Shown one piece after another: positions 37,321 to 40,698 of a stretch of DNA of 64,000 nt. Numbering within the stretch: the stretch's first letter is position 1; the number at the start of each line of letters is the position of its first letter. Source of the DNA: Metaphire vulgaris. Lineage: Eukaryota; Annelida; Clitellata; Crassiclitellata; Megascolecidae. The notes under the pieces were generated by a model that searched no databases, was not told the origin of the DNA, and saw only the letters and a program-made list of their open reading frames with translations. The stretch lies in NCBI GenBank assembly GCA_018105865.1, contig CM030834.1, forward strand, positions 9,700,273 to 9,764,272. Direction: 5' to 3'. The translations under genes were made by a program, and so were the position numbers.

Positions 37321-40080
37321 CACACCACCACCACCACCACCACCACCACCACCACCACTATGACTATTACTACTGCTGTTGCTACTACTACTACTACTAC
37401 TGCTATTATTACTACTACTATTGTTTTTGTATTCACTCCTTCCACATTGAGGTAATTTAAAGAAGTTAAAGAATAAGTCTTCCCCTCCAAAAACTTACAA
37501 GATTCTATGCTTTTTCTTAAACAATTGGGGGTTGAACAAAAATTAAGGTCCTAGAAAAACAAATACAAGTTTTAATTTTTATCAGGAACTAATAACCTTC
37601 AACTGGCTTTAGTAATCTCAGTTTTGTAGATTTTCAACAAGCAGAATTAAAATATAAGTCATTTAATCAATCAATCTATCAACTTCTATGGCGCCGCTAG
37701 CATAATGCCCAGGCATCAGTATAGAACCAACCAAATCCAAATCAAATTACCGGTAGAGCCAGGTTAGGCCAAAATGTGTGTAATAACCAGTTCACAGAAA
37801 ATTTTCTGAGAATGTAGGAATCCTGTATGTGGTATTACCACTGATTGATGCTCTGAGTATTTTTATGAATTTTTGCAAAGATACATTAGAGGTTTTTTTC
37901 TGGGATGGACATTTAAATAAAATTCAAAATCAATATTTGAGTATAATGCAACTGTGCAAAGCTTACAGCATTACAGTAAGTTGTTTCAAAATGTATTTAA
38001 GGCATTACAGAGGTACTTTGCTCAGCACAAGTATCAAGTATATGCCAAAGTACTCTGGAAACCAGTACGAGCTGAGAATCACCAGAGTGAAACAGGACGA
38101 CGGAGGAGAGTACAAAGTTACTGCTGAAAATGCTTATGGCCGAGTTCGTGCAGCGGCTTCACTGACTGTTGCACGTAAGTTTGGCTACTGCATGTGATTA
38201 CAGTAGGATCTTTCTTGTTTTGGGGCCATGAAATTATATGGATGGCCCCAATTTCCAATTTCTGACAAATTAATTATGATTGGTAAAGCATAAACATAAG
38301 TGATAAACTGAAATTCTGGCTACTTTTGTACAACTGTGCAATGCTCTACATATTGCTGCAAACATAAAACACAAATATACATTTTAATATGCAGACAATC
38401 CAGTAAGAAGTAATTGCCCAAGATCTCGAAGTGTTGAACCAACATCCAGTGCGACCAGGCCAGTAGCTTACTCTTGTACCATTGAAGTTGTATAGAGAAA
38501 CTGTGAAATTTGCTTTACATTTCAGCATTAAGTCATATAATTAATTCTACCATTTCATGTAAACTTAATGCAAATCTGTTACTAATAATTTCACTTAAGA
38601 ACTGTGATCATTTTCACATGCATCTGTAAATATCTTGGAGTTAATGAGCAACTCGAATATTTCTGCTGTTATCTGGGGAAAACCATGGGCTTCACATAGT
38701 CAACTTGGGCTAATCTGCAGGAGAAAAAGCAAGATTTATTTACTCATCATCATCATCAAAATCGCATAGCCAGCTGGGGCCGTTGCGTTGCTCTGTGGCC
38801 GAGGTTGATCGCATCCGTCCATAGATCTGGTGGCAGTTCGGCGAAGTCATGCTTCAACTGGTCCAACCAGGTTTTCTTTGGACGGCCTCGAGGTCTCTTC
38901 CATCCAGGGTGAGGTGGTTGGGTCTTCAGTGCATGAACTTGGAGGTCTAGTATCTGATTTATTTACTGTCAGTATTGAAGTTGTTCAAAATCTTATATGC
39001 AATAAACTAGCATACTGTATTTAATATTAATAAATTGTTTGTAGAAGAAAACTTCTGAATGAAAAGAGAAGTGCTGAAGAGGTGCCCGAAACTTTACCAC
39101 GTTTCAGCTTTCCACTACGGGACAGAGTCATACAGGAAGGAATTGGAGTGAAGCTAATTGCATGCGTTGATGGTCTACCTCATCCGAAGGTATGTGTGTA
39201 TGTATGCAACTGTACTAAGTTGCAAATAGTTGTTGTTTGCAAGTGCTAGCTTAGTCTTTGACATTCTTGTAACTTCATTACTAGATGCAGTGGCTGAAGG
39301 ATGACAAACCTCTGGCCAATGGAGAGAATTGCATCATCACCGATTCATTTGGCGTCTGCTCTCTTGAAATCACCTGCTGTCGGGTAAAAGATTCTGGCAG
39401 GTACAGCTGCAGAGCCACCAACAGCAAAGGCGCAGCTGAAACTTCATGTCACATCAAAGTCGGTAAGATCGTTGATCTGTGTTATAATACACGCAACGAT
39501 GATCCTTCAAGTCATAGTTTATTTCAGACAGTTTTGACGAAAAACTGATAAAATATATTGTATCCAATTTTCTGATTTTCATTGCATATTTAAATGTTTC
39601 TTTGTCTCTAGATAGATTTCTAAATCTCTAGAGCAACTCATAGACCATTCTTGCATATCAATCATCAAGCCATCATCAGTTACCAGCAGTGTTTTATACA
39701 GGCATGTTAGGAGGGGAGATTCCCCCCCCCAAAAAAAAAACCCTCAACCCCCCATCCCAGCACTTACACAAATTTTGCATTGAACTGTGTCTTTTCCCCT
39801 CAAACCAAGTCGATTTCCCCCGAAAGCCTCAATTTCCCCCTCCCCCCCAAAAAAGCCTGGAGTCTGGATAAAACACTGGTTACCAGTGTCAGCATCTGCC
39901 CTCTAAAGCCATTTTAATTAACATCTACTTTGGTGTCAATCTTTAGAAAAATCTTCGCCCAAACTTTCGTCTTTCTCAAGTGCAATTCAACTTCCACCTA
40001 CATTGTACACAAGACACCGTAGCAGTACCCTATCGACACACTTTTCCAGGAGGTCAAGGAGAAGCAGTGAGTACATGTGA
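1611..40080 (+). CDS. unc-22: Twitchin-like giant muscle kinase, multi-exon (5' end outside window)
   Basis: This is the 3' part of a twitchin (UNC-22)-type sarcomeric protein: an Ig/Fn3 filament protein with a Ca/calmodulin-kinase-like domain that binds myosin filaments and modulates contraction. Forty-two exons join in phase, giving linker repeats, Ig x5, Fn3 x2, Ig, Fn3 x2, Ig, Fn3 x3, kinase, regulatory tail, Ig x2 and a C-tail. Seen directly: Ig WFK...DSGxYxC patterns, Fn3 DGGxxIxxYxVE...FRVxAxNxxG patterns, and kinase motifs GKGEFG, VAK, HLDIKPQN, DFG and AEFAAPE. The tail after the kinase (P-x-G-S-L-x-N-x-S-S, then RPKEF and a D/F-rich turn) matches the twitchin autoinhibitory segment and is followed by Ig, as in twitchin. 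The run here is shorter than the full protein, so N-terminal exons should lie upstream. Titin or MLCK is less likely because of this tail and the IPDWP linkers. Exon borders are my own prediction; one junction (38495-39045) is unresolved. Confidence 0.88.
1741..3727 (+). other. Twitchin intron, AT-rich
   Basis: Lies between the two IPDWP linker exons. I see no coding exon, RNA gene or clear mobile element in it. Confidence 0.5.
3728..3913 (+). CDS. unc-22: Twitchin exon: IPDWP linker repeat B
   Basis: 62 codons, phase 0 at both ends, acceptor TTTTCCAG and donor AAG|GTATAA. It encodes an acidic helical stretch (ELKAHLRKLDVEELEH), then RRDSIAARRLSLAEIIPDWPQL. The RRxS and IPDWP elements repeat those of the upstream linker exon, here with two possible basic-directed serine sites. 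Known: mollusc twitchin is regulated by PKA in such linkers. Inference: these serines are phosphorylated. Confidence 0.82.
4249..4323 (+). CDS. unc-22: Twitchin exon: acidic linker
   Basis: Starts at a CATTTTAG acceptor in phase 0 and reads FKEDELVEAQTLELRKMDP, then AAIYKA. I ended it at GCG|GTAGTT, which keeps phase 0 with the next exon. The donor is weak and the frame stays open to 4479, so the 3' border is uncertain. Charged, no domain recognised. Confidence 0.55.
4740..5780 (-). mobile_element. LINE reverse-transcriptase fragment (dead)
   Basis: Minus-strand pieces of a non-LTR retrotransposon polymerase. 5600-5292 reads LYGEEIIKVIKDLKDVKLGG, then RNVNNLRFAND and GLRINIKKT. 5110-5040 reads LLYGAETWTISKV, the region downstream of the palm. 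The catalytic YADD box has become FAND and the frames are broken, so this is a remnant inside a twitchin intron. Confidence 0.8.
6668..6800 (+). mobile_element. tRNA-derived SINE
   Basis: Head with box A-like TGGCTCAGTTGGAAGAG and box B-like GGGTTCAATTCCCGGG at tRNA spacing, followed by a non-tRNA body (CACTGGCTTCATTACTTG). No acceptor-stem pairing as in a real tRNA. Confidence 0.72.
7318..7456 (-). mobile_element. SINE family 1, reverse copy
   Basis: On the minus strand it reads GATGGCAGAGTGGGCTACG..., then a box B-like segment (GGTTCAAGCCCCG) and a tail CCTAGTGGCTTTCACACAGG. It is the reverse complement of the copy at 13780-13905. Confidence 0.78.
7910..8177 (+). CDS. unc-22: Twitchin exon: Ig domain 1
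   Basis: A complete I-set Ig domain in one exon (phase 0 in, phase 1 out). It shows the B-strand Cys (MVCKY), core Trp in LQWFKN, and DSGKYTCLV with the second Cys. It is the first folded domain after the IPDWP linkers. Confidence 0.88.
8649..8788 (+). CDS. unc-22: Twitchin exon: Ig domain 2, N-terminal half
   Basis: Phase 1 in, phase 0 out. Reads FTQRLPATSVVKEKKNLVLE, then a Cys and VVWSKN, the A-C strands of an I-set Ig. The true frame differs from the longest open frame here; similarity and phase select it. Joined to 9231. Confidence 0.82.
9231..9372 (+). CDS. unc-22: Twitchin exon: Ig domain 2, C-terminal half
   Basis: Phase 0 in, phase 1 out. Contains CILKIKNVKKDLDGAEFACE, the E-F strands with the second Cys, then CSVTVEG. 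Confidence 0.87.
9620..9700 (+). repeat. Dispersed repeat (ACTTCTATGGCGCC family)
   Basis: Contains AACTTCTATGGCGCC followed by ACTATCATAATGCC, shared with 37676-37725. Related ACTTCTATAG...CAAAGTCAAAGG blocks occur at 60925-61000 and 63778-63825. Confidence 0.5.
9885..10490 (+). mobile_element. tRNA-headed SINE with LINE-like tail
   Basis: Starts GGTGCGCGGTGGAGCAGTGG, then TTAGCGCACTGG and box B TGGTTCAACTCCCGG. The body runs to CTCTGGAATGGTCTGATGTT and GCTATAGAAGTGCATA, which also ends the LINE tail at 56820-56910, and is followed by (ATT/CAT)n. Confidence 0.65.
10515..10618. repeat. (ATT)n/(CAT)n microsatellite
   Basis: An ATT run grading into about 20 CAT units. It follows the SINE/LINE-like tail above, so it probably arose from a retroposon 3' end. 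Confidence 0.9.
10806..10930 (+). CDS. unc-22: Twitchin exon: Ig domain 3, N-terminal half
   Basis: Phase 1 in, phase 0 out. Contains ETAVFECEM and LQWFHKGN, the B and C strands with core Cys and Trp. Follows a LINE tail and a (CAT)n array in the intron. Confidence 0.86.
11338..11376. repeat. Short inverted repeat (hairpin)
   Basis: ACAACTCTGCATATA is followed after about 8 nt by its inverse TTATATGCAGAGTTGT, giving arms of about 16 bp inside a twitchin intron. Confidence 0.75.
11560..11844. mobile_element. hAT-like MITE, perfect 8-bp TSD
   Basis: 285 bp starting CAGTGGTGTAG and ending CTATGTCACTA, flanked by identical ATTTATAT (11552-11559 and 11845-11852). Contains the GCTTGTCAGACTTTTT motif seen in other elements of this window. 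No coding capacity. Confidence 0.75.
12058..12205 (+). CDS. unc-22: Twitchin exon: Ig domain 3, C-terminal half
   Basis: Phase 0 in, phase 1 out. Contains HQLKVNNISLQDEGVFSCTI and KAKLYVA, the E-G strands. The intron before it carries a 285-bp hAT-like element. Confidence 0.87.
12349..12490 (+). CDS. unc-22: Twitchin exon: Ig domain 4, N-terminal half
   Basis: Phase 1 in, phase 2 out. Contains NDSIELCCKV and VEWFKDGKPIVSNER. It is split from its second half by an intron of about 950 bp carrying an unusual repeat-ended element. Confidence 0.88.
12719..13368. mobile_element. Element with inverted arrays of ACAAAATAGCGCCG-type repeats
   Basis: The left part (12747-12813) carries 4-5 copies of a (G)ACAAAATAGCGCCG unit. 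The right part (13210-13365) carries 6-7 copies inverted (GCGCTATTTTGTC). The outer ends resemble each other (GACTCCAG / GTGTCCAG inverted). The middle is unique. Looks like a non-autonomous DNA transposon with subterminal repeats; superfamily not recognised. Confidence 0.6.
13444..13574 (+). CDS. unc-22: Twitchin exon: Ig domain 4, C-terminal half
   Basis: Acceptor GAATTTTAG; 1 nt completes the Arg codon, so phase matches 12490. Contains LQSLQLSDCGVYVCKIGERQ with the second Cys, then CVLHVDE. Donor GAGT|GTAAGA in phase 1. Confidence 0.86.
13780..13905 (+). mobile_element. SINE family 1, forward copy
   Basis: GATGGCAGAGTGGGTTACATG, then box B-like GGTTCAAGCCCCG and tail CCTAGTGGCTTTCACACAGG. 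Same family as 7318-7456 (reverse) and 18712-18795; tail-only copies lie at 41572 and 51294. Confidence 0.78.
14007..14099 (+). CDS. unc-22: Twitchin exon: Ig domain 5, N-terminal half
   Basis: Phase 1 at both ends. Reads VNVDFVPREIKVKAGKNIEI, then EIPYTG: the A-B strands of an Ig lacking the usual B-strand Cys, as in Ig domains that precede Fn3 pairs in titin/twitchin. A decayed copy of this exon lies at 18965-19034. Confidence 0.85.
14405..14590 (+). mobile_element. tRNA-derived SINE
   Basis: Box A-like GTAGCTCTTTTCGTAGAGC and box B-like AGGTTCAATCCCAGG, then the non-tRNA body (TTTGTCCACTGGTATACAGC) also hinted at in the copy at 6668. Confidence 0.68.
15003..15200 (+). CDS. unc-22: Twitchin exon: Ig domain 5, C-terminal half
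   Basis: Phase 1 at both ends. Contains ATWFKNGQPL, then RADSGEYELVLSNESG: C-G strands with the core Trp and the tyrosine corner, with no second Cys, consistent with its partner exon. Confidence 0.88.
15307..15609 (+). CDS. unc-22: Twitchin exon: Fn3 domain 1
   Basis: A whole fibronectin type III domain in one exon, phase 1 at both ends. Contains LSWEPPKDDGGLGIDYYLVE and YKFRVRAVNVAGESQPL. Confidence 0.93.
16219..16367 (+). CDS. unc-22: Twitchin exon: Fn3 domain 2, N-terminal half
   Basis: Phase 1 in, phase 0 out. Starts DPPSKPGRP, then IVWTSSSNDGGNPIQKYVIE and PWET before GTCAGA. The open frame upstream of the acceptor is intron. Confidence 0.88.
17032..17182 (+). CDS. unc-22: Twitchin exon: Fn3 domain 2, C-terminal half
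   Basis: Phase 0 in, phase 1 out. Contains DLLEGKDYEFRVCAVNEAGR and LVLHTRATRG, the E-G strands. Good AG|GTGAGT donor. Confidence 0.9.
17264..17329. repeat. (TA)n microsatellite
   Basis: More than 30 TA units with one TT interruption, in the intron between Fn3-2 and Ig 6. Confidence 0.95.
17392..17519 (+). CDS. unc-22: Twitchin exon: Ig domain 6, N-terminal half
   Basis: Phase 1 in, phase 0 out. PPTIDRTSF, then LKLKAGQDFALEVRYTGEPE and VVMWTKDNK. Same A-band-style Ig type as Ig 5. Confidence 0.89.
17939..18095 (+). CDS. unc-22: Twitchin exon: Ig domain 6, C-terminal half
   Basis: Phase 0 in, phase 1 out. Contains RTDDSAHYEVTIKNKYGCDS and IELIVIG, the F-G strands. Confidence 0.88.
18235..18343 (+). 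mobile_element. LINE 3' tail
   Basis: GGAGTACCATCGATTGATAC and the surrounding 100 bp match 56825-56905. Translated, both end in a FEVPSIDTL...IRT-type polymerase C-terminus just before a (TTA)/(ACT) array. Confidence 0.65.
18343..18412. repeat. (TTA)n microsatellite
   Basis: About 23 TTA units directly after the LINE tail, ending about 50 bp before a twitchin exon. Confidence 0.95.
18461..18566 (+). CDS. unc-22: Twitchin exon: Fn3 domain 3, N-terminal half
   Basis: Phase 1 in, phase 2 out. VPSCPTGPLEV, then VLHWKPPLSDGGRPVT, the A-C strands. It follows a LINE tail ending in (TTA)n by about 50 bp. Confidence 0.88.
18712..18795 (+). mobile_element. SINE family 1, degenerate copy
   Basis: GGGAAGATGGCAGAAGTGG, then TTACATGCTGGA and GGAGCCCCTAAG resemble the head and box B region of the 13780 copy. 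The tail is missing; box B is poor. Confidence 0.5.
18965..19034 (+). pseudogene. Decayed duplicate of twitchin Ig 5 exon
   Basis: About 70 bp match 14046-14118: the end of exon 14007-14099 plus the first bases of its intron (GGTCAG-TGTC-TGCATTCCT). About eight substitutions and a 2-nt deletion in the A-run break the frame. It has no matching acceptor and lies in the intron of Fn3-3. Confidence 0.75.
19511..19713 (+). CDS. unc-22: Twitchin exon: Fn3 domain 3, C-terminal half
   Basis: Phase 2 in, phase 1 out. DYIIEKMSRTTGRWERAS, then SYMFRVRAENDQGSSPPLV. Completes the Fn3 begun at 18461. Confidence 0.9.
20440..20760 (-). mobile_element. LINE C-terminal remnant
   Basis: The minus strand reads VEDNIKELAGFTIEQVTRTA, then EDRNNWKQAV, a typical C-terminus of non-LTR retrotransposon ORF2 proteins. 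Lies in a twitchin intron, opposite to the gene. Confidence 0.7.
20812..20984 (+). CDS. unc-22: Twitchin exon: Fn3 domain 4, N-terminal half
   Basis: Phase 1 in, phase 0 out. VPDPPRSPIL, then IRWEAPECNGGAAVMGYHVE, then IWTRLNNTLLS before GTATGC. Confidence 0.89.
21406..21566. repeat. 81-bp tandem duplication
   Basis: Two near-identical units starting CTTAAGCACTTGCTCAAA at 21406 and 21487, sharing CAGCTGTTATTTCCAAAAAC and CTGAATAAATGCAT. Confidence 0.85.
21976..22105 (+). CDS. unc-22: Twitchin exon: Fn3 domain 4, C-terminal half
   Basis: Phase 0 in, phase 1 out. RQYEYRIIAENEAGESRPN and SIKVQPAEG, the F-G strands. Too short and ATG-less for an ordinary ORF scan, but clear by similarity. Confidence 0.88.
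22582..22739 (+). CDS. unc-22: Twitchin exon: Ig domain 7, N-terminal half
   Basis: Phase 1 in, phase 0 out. VVVKVNQDFTFLGLMKGCPT, then ATWYHNDLKIETGERCRIK, the A-D strands with the core Trp. Confidence 0.88.
23531..23654 (+). CDS. unc-22: Twitchin exon: Ig domain 7, C-terminal half
   Basis: Phase 0 in, phase 1 out. VSLIVCKATKSDAGLYTVCL, then KNSAGSVKATAQVKVIG. A long (TAA)n array follows in the next intron. Confidence 0.9.
23757..23852. repeat. (TAA)n microsatellite
   Basis: About 30 TAA units in the intron between Ig 7 and Fn3-5. Confidence 0.95.
24187..24495 (+). CDS. unc-22: Twitchin exon: Fn3 domain 5
   Basis: A whole Fn3 in one exon, phase 1 at both ends. PPGAPSGPLEA, then LTWNLPKDNGGLPIERFIME and EYDFRIVAVNEFGESDPL. 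First of three consecutive Fn3 domains before the kinase. Confidence 0.93.
24809..24885. repeat. TA-rich palindrome
   Basis: TGTGGATATATGTATATATA and its inverse ending ATCCACATA form a near-perfect palindrome (24809-24848), extended by further (TA)n. Confidence 0.8.
24925..25225 (+). mobile_element. LINE C-terminal remnant
   Basis: The plus strand reads RHRQWMDDIMEWTRQ, then SCKRQSPMESLVDNLL and PSAMRMDGH, the usual C-terminal signature of a LINE ORF2. Full of small breaks upstream. Confidence 0.72.
25375..25525 (+). CDS. unc-22: Twitchin exon: Fn3 domain 6, N-terminal half
   Basis: Phase 1 in, phase 2 out. KPVRPGLVD, then LSWTAPYDDGGSSILGYVVE and ETWTR. A (TTC)n array starts about 30 bp after its donor. 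Confidence 0.9.
25556..25648. repeat. (TTC)n microsatellite
   Basis: About 30 TTC units with one TTT interruption, right after the Fn3-6 donor; a polypyrimidine tract on the sense strand. Confidence 0.95.
25886..26402. mobile_element. hAT-like element containing an inverted copy of its flank
   Basis: Ends CATAAATGGGCAAACT and AGTTTGCCCACCCATG (imperfect TIRs), with flanks GTCTAGCT / CTCTAGCT (7 of 8). Within it, 26225-26303 is an inverted copy of the host sequence immediately beyond its right end (26404-26478). Confidence 0.7.
26541..26692 (+). CDS. unc-22: Twitchin exon: Fn3 domain 6, C-terminal half
   Basis: Phase 2 in, phase 1 out. ELTIGKLCENKEYDFRVAAL, then NDAGLGEYS. The acceptor lies about 60 bp from the end of an inverted repeat created around a hAT-like element. 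Confidence 0.9.
27414..27582 (+). CDS. unc-22: Twitchin exon: Fn3 domain 7, N-terminal half
   Basis: Phase 1 in, phase 2 out. VPDAPRFLAVEKV, then INWQPPLNNGGSCITQYTVE and NWAVTATTR. Confidence 0.9.
27931..28082 (+). CDS. unc-22: Twitchin exon: Fn3 domain 7, C-terminal half
   Basis: Phase 2 in, phase 1 out. LTIPQLLAAESYMFRVKAEN, then IFGQSASCQPVTVVTE and an acidic D-rich end. Last Fn3 before the kinase. A 329-bp hAT-like element sits about 45 bp beyond its donor. Confidence 0.9.
28129..28457. mobile_element. hAT-like MITE
   Basis: 329 bp with TIRs CAGTGATTCTTAACC / GGTTAAGAACCACTG and flanks CATTAAAA / GGTTAAAA (6 of 8). It has a run of nine C near the right end. No ORF. Confidence 0.7.
28837..28958 (+). 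CDS. Candidate alternative exon of twitchin (Ser-rich, in-frame stop)
   Basis: An open segment in the correct phase-1 frame after a pyrimidine-rich tract and CTCAAAG. It reads EDFTPRIISKRRSTERTD, then KSELQSFESATDKASLPKVV and a TAG at 28956. If used as a terminal exon it would give an isoform without the kinase. An internal donor at 28930 (GTTTAC) would instead join 29554 in phase. The composition resembles a regulatory linker and includes KRRST. No domain; it may be chance. Confidence 0.3.
29554..29613 (+). CDS. unc-22: Twitchin exon: basic pre-kinase linker
   Basis: A 60-nt exon, phase 1 in and out, between TTACAG and GTGAGT. Encodes GNRRRMKVASSFRPRDYDQL, a basic, Tyr-containing linker between the last Fn3 and the kinase. 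Confidence 0.8.
29791..29887 (+). CDS. unc-22: Twitchin exon: kinase linker and N-lobe start
   Basis: Phase 1 in, phase 2 out. HDLWDSGNVPQPVNTRRANF, then YDIYEELGK. The YDI-EELG start is typical of twitchin/MLCK-type kinases. The Gly-rich loop is completed in the next exon. Confidence 0.88.
30490..30690 (+). CDS. unc-22: Twitchin exon: kinase N-lobe
   Basis: Phase 2 in and out. Completes the ATP loop (GKGEFGVIHR), carries the catalytic Lys in NFVAKFIDF and the helix-C Glu in LNEVNIMNQLHH. The donor ATGGA|GTAGTT is the only in-phase choice before an in-frame TAG. Confidence 0.88.
30998..31359. mobile_element. hAT-like MITE, degenerate
   Basis: Left end CATGACTGGCAAAC and right end GTTTGCCAACCCTG are inverted, with flanks ACTTAGAA / ACCTATAA (6 of 8). 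Non-coding, in a kinase-region intron. Confidence 0.55.
31816..31957 (+). CDS. unc-22: Twitchin exon: kinase hinge to catalytic loop
   Basis: Phase 2 in, phase 0 out. LSGGELLERISQEDHHMAEA, then YIKQLLEGLQHMHQNYILHL and DIK. HLD replaces HRD, as usual in twitchin/titin kinases. The hinge (VMD-LSGG) is one residue shorter than the usual VMExxSGG. Confidence 0.88.
32205..32336. repeat. (GTA)n microsatellite
   Basis: About 40 GTA/AGT units with one AATA interruption, immediately before a LINE C-terminus. Confidence 0.95.
32340..32880 (+). mobile_element. LINE (L2/CR1-like) 3' end
   Basis: The plus strand reads WLDYCNSLLAQINITQLKRL, then QSLQNAAAWLV and LRELHWFPVIFRVKFKI, typical of the end of L2/CR1-type polymerases, with stops beyond 32650. 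Terminates in TCTAATC repeats. Confidence 0.8.
32932..33062. repeat. (ATT)n(AGT)n microsatellite
   Basis: A TTA run passing into more than 20 AGT units, ending about 75 bp before a kinase exon. Confidence 0.93.
33139..33338 (+). CDS. unc-22: Twitchin exon: kinase activation segment
   Basis: Phase 0 in, phase 2 out. PQNLLCKTRKSKDIKIIDFG, then TATAEFAAPEI and YTDMWSVGVLAYIL. DFG and APE are intact. ATAEF stands where family members have GTAEF. The preceding intron is full of LINE and (GTA)n sequence. Confidence 0.92.
33795..33905 (+). repeat. LINE 3'-UTR copy with (ACTT)n tail
   Basis: GCGCATAAGAATAAGTAGCT, then CATGAGATTTTACTTACTTA. The same tail ends the LINE at 42040-42670 and recurs at 50690-50862 and, inverted, at 56425-56530. 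Confidence 0.75.
34091..34243 (+). CDS. unc-22: Twitchin exon: kinase C-lobe
   Basis: Phase 2 in and out. LSGLSPFAGENDAETMKLVS, then WHFNDKSFAGVSDVARDFIS and RLLLKTP: helix F-H region of a Ca/calmodulin-kinase-like fold. Confidence 0.92.
34704..34830 (+). CDS. unc-22: Twitchin exon: kinase end and regulatory helix
   Basis: Phase 2 in, phase 0 out. ERMTVDEALDHPWLS closes the kinase core. GERLSPSRYNQLRQKYKDR is the start of the regulatory tail that, by twitchin homology, folds back into the active site. Donor GTGGGT. Confidence 0.88.
34885..35242. mobile_element. hAT-like MITE, perfect 8-bp TSD
   Basis: 358 bp, ends CAGGGGCGGTTCCAAG / CTTGGATCTGCCACTG, flanked by identical CTTTGTTG. It holds three copies of a TTTGCTTGTCAGG-type motif also found in three other elements here. 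Confidence 0.85.
35271..35326. repeat. (CA)n microsatellite
   Basis: About 27 CA units in a twitchin intron. Confidence 0.95.
35537..35642 (+). CDS. unc-22: Twitchin exon: autoinhibitory tail
   Basis: Phase 0 in, phase 1 out. ENSLLRPVLPIGSLANCSSV, then KKTRPKEFNMYDTYF. The PxG-S-L-x-N-x-S-S...RPxE pattern is diagnostic of the twitchin kinase tail and argues against titin or plain MLCK. Confidence 0.85.
36176..36293 (+). CDS. unc-22: Twitchin exon: post-kinase Ig 8, N-terminal half
   Basis: Phase 1 in, phase 2 out. RNEALPRFLRRPHNCLVEEG, then VASFKCKIAS and PVVTW, A-C strands with core Cys and Trp. Matches the first Ig after the twitchin kinase. Confidence 0.88.
36413..36791. mobile_element. 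hAT-like MITE
   Basis: 379 bp with TIRs CAGTGCTTTTTCTAG / CTACTGAAAAAGCACTG and flanks CATATAGG / CATATTGG (7 of 8). No coding capacity. It lies in the intron that splits Ig 8. Confidence 0.78.
37283..37430. repeat. (ACT)n/(CAC)n compound microsatellite
   Basis: ACT units, then CAC units, then degenerate ACT/GCT units. Frames through it give spurious poly-Tyr/His/Thr ORFs. Confidence 0.93.
38002..38174 (+). CDS. unc-22: Twitchin exon: post-kinase Ig 8, C-terminal half
   Basis: The acceptor TATTTAAG|G completes the Trp codon; the alternative TTACAG would create a stop. YMPKYSGNQYELRITRVKQD, then DGGEYKVTAENAYGRV. Phase 1 out. Confidence 0.87.
38395..38495 (+). CDS. Twitchin Ser/Arg linker exon or alternative C-terminus
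   Basis: Starts in phase 1 after ATATGCAG and reads NPVRSNCPRSRSVEPTSSAT, then VAYSCTIEVV and a TAG in frame. It either ends an isoform after Ig 8 or is spliced on from an internal GT (for example CCA|GTAAGA at 38403). No internal donor gives the phase 2 that the next exon's best acceptor needs. Confidence 0.5.
38750..38940 (-). mobile_element. LINE C-terminal remnant
   Basis: The minus strand reads WKRPRGRPKKTWLDQLKHDF, then LWTDAINLGHRATQRPQ and a stop. A known LINE ORF2 C-terminal pattern, opposite to the host gene. Confidence 0.78.
39045..39189 (+). CDS. unc-22: Twitchin exon: Ig 9, N-terminal half
   Basis: TTTGTAG acceptor needing phase 2, phase 0 out. KLLNEKRSAEEVPETLPRFS, then DRVIQEGIGVKLIACVDGLP and HPK, A-B strands with Cys. 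The upstream partner is unresolved. Confidence 0.82.
39285..39462 (+). CDS. unc-22: Twitchin exon: Ig 9, C-terminal half
   Basis: Phase 0 in, phase 1 out. MQWLKDDKPLANGENC, then VKDSGRYSCRATNSKGAAET, a textbook I-set C-G region. Confidence 0.92.
39687..39878. mobile_element. hAT-like MITE, family C copy 1
   Basis: 192 bp starting CAGTGTTTTATACAGG and ending GGATAAAACACTG, with identical flanks GTTACCAG. The interior is homologous to 43376-43530. It is rich in C-runs and sits in the last twitchin intron. Confidence 0.85.
39947..40080 (+). CDS. unc-22: Twitchin last exon: basic Ser-rich C-terminus and stop
   Basis: Phase 1 in; the frame runs SSPKLSSFSSAIQLPPTL, then RHRSSTLSTHFSRRSRRSSE and Y-M-stop at 40078-40080. 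No domain. A GTGAGT sits 4 nt before the stop, so splicing onward is possible, but only transposons follow for about 7 kb. A hAT-like element begins 11 bp after the stop, in the presumed 3' UTR. Confidence 0.65.
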
Positions 40081-40090
40081 CAGCATAATA

Positions 40091-40377
40091 CAGGGGTGGC
40101 CACTGGCCAGCATTTTGCTGCAAGTGGGCATTACAAATTTTGATCAGCATACAGAGGGCCACCTTGTTTATTGCCTTTTGCACATCATTGTTTATAACAG
40201 CAATAGCGTAACTGTAGTAACTGGCAACAGTTACAATTAAATAAAAACGTCTCACTCGTGACTCAATATTATATTGTATGCATAGATAGGACCAATAACA
40301 TTTATTTGGAAAGAAGCCCTGTGGGCCGCCAATCAGCAACTGGTGGGCCGCCGGTTGGCCACCCCTGGCATAAACTT
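40091..40377. mobile_element. hAT-like MITE in the twitchin 3' UTR
   Basis: 287 bp, ends CAGGGGTGGCCACTGG / CCGGTTGGCCACCCCTG, flanks GCATAATA / GCATAAAC (6 of 8). Begins 11 bp after the predicted stop codon, so it would be part of the transcript's 3' UTR and could supply the poly(A) signal. Confidence 0.78.
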
Positions 40378-40401
40378 TTAAAATTAAAATTCAGCTGTAA
40401 T

Positions 40402-40698
40402 CAGTGGCGTAGCTAGAGGGCGCAGAGGAGCGGCTGCTCCCTCTGAGGACATTATCAGAAAAGTTGCGCCTTTTTTGTTTTATGGAAATGTACAAAAATT
40501 AAGACTAAAAATTTAAGAGAAGCAGCAACAAACTATCGGACTATCAGCCACAGGAACCGTTATTTTGATTGCCAACTTTTTGAGCTATCTGGGGAAATTT
40601 GATGTGGTGGTGCCTTTTGATTTGGATTGCAAAATTATAAAGGTGACGCCTTTTTAATATGCTCACCACTCCCTCTGCTGCTAAAACCTATGCCACTG
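40402..40698. mobile_element. Probable hAT-like MITE without clear TSD
   Basis: Left end CAGTGGCGTAGCTAGAG and right end ACCTATGCCACTG are inverted, with GC-rich subterminal GCTGCTCCCTCTG / CCCTCTGCTGC. The flanking 8-mers do not match. Confidence 0.55.
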
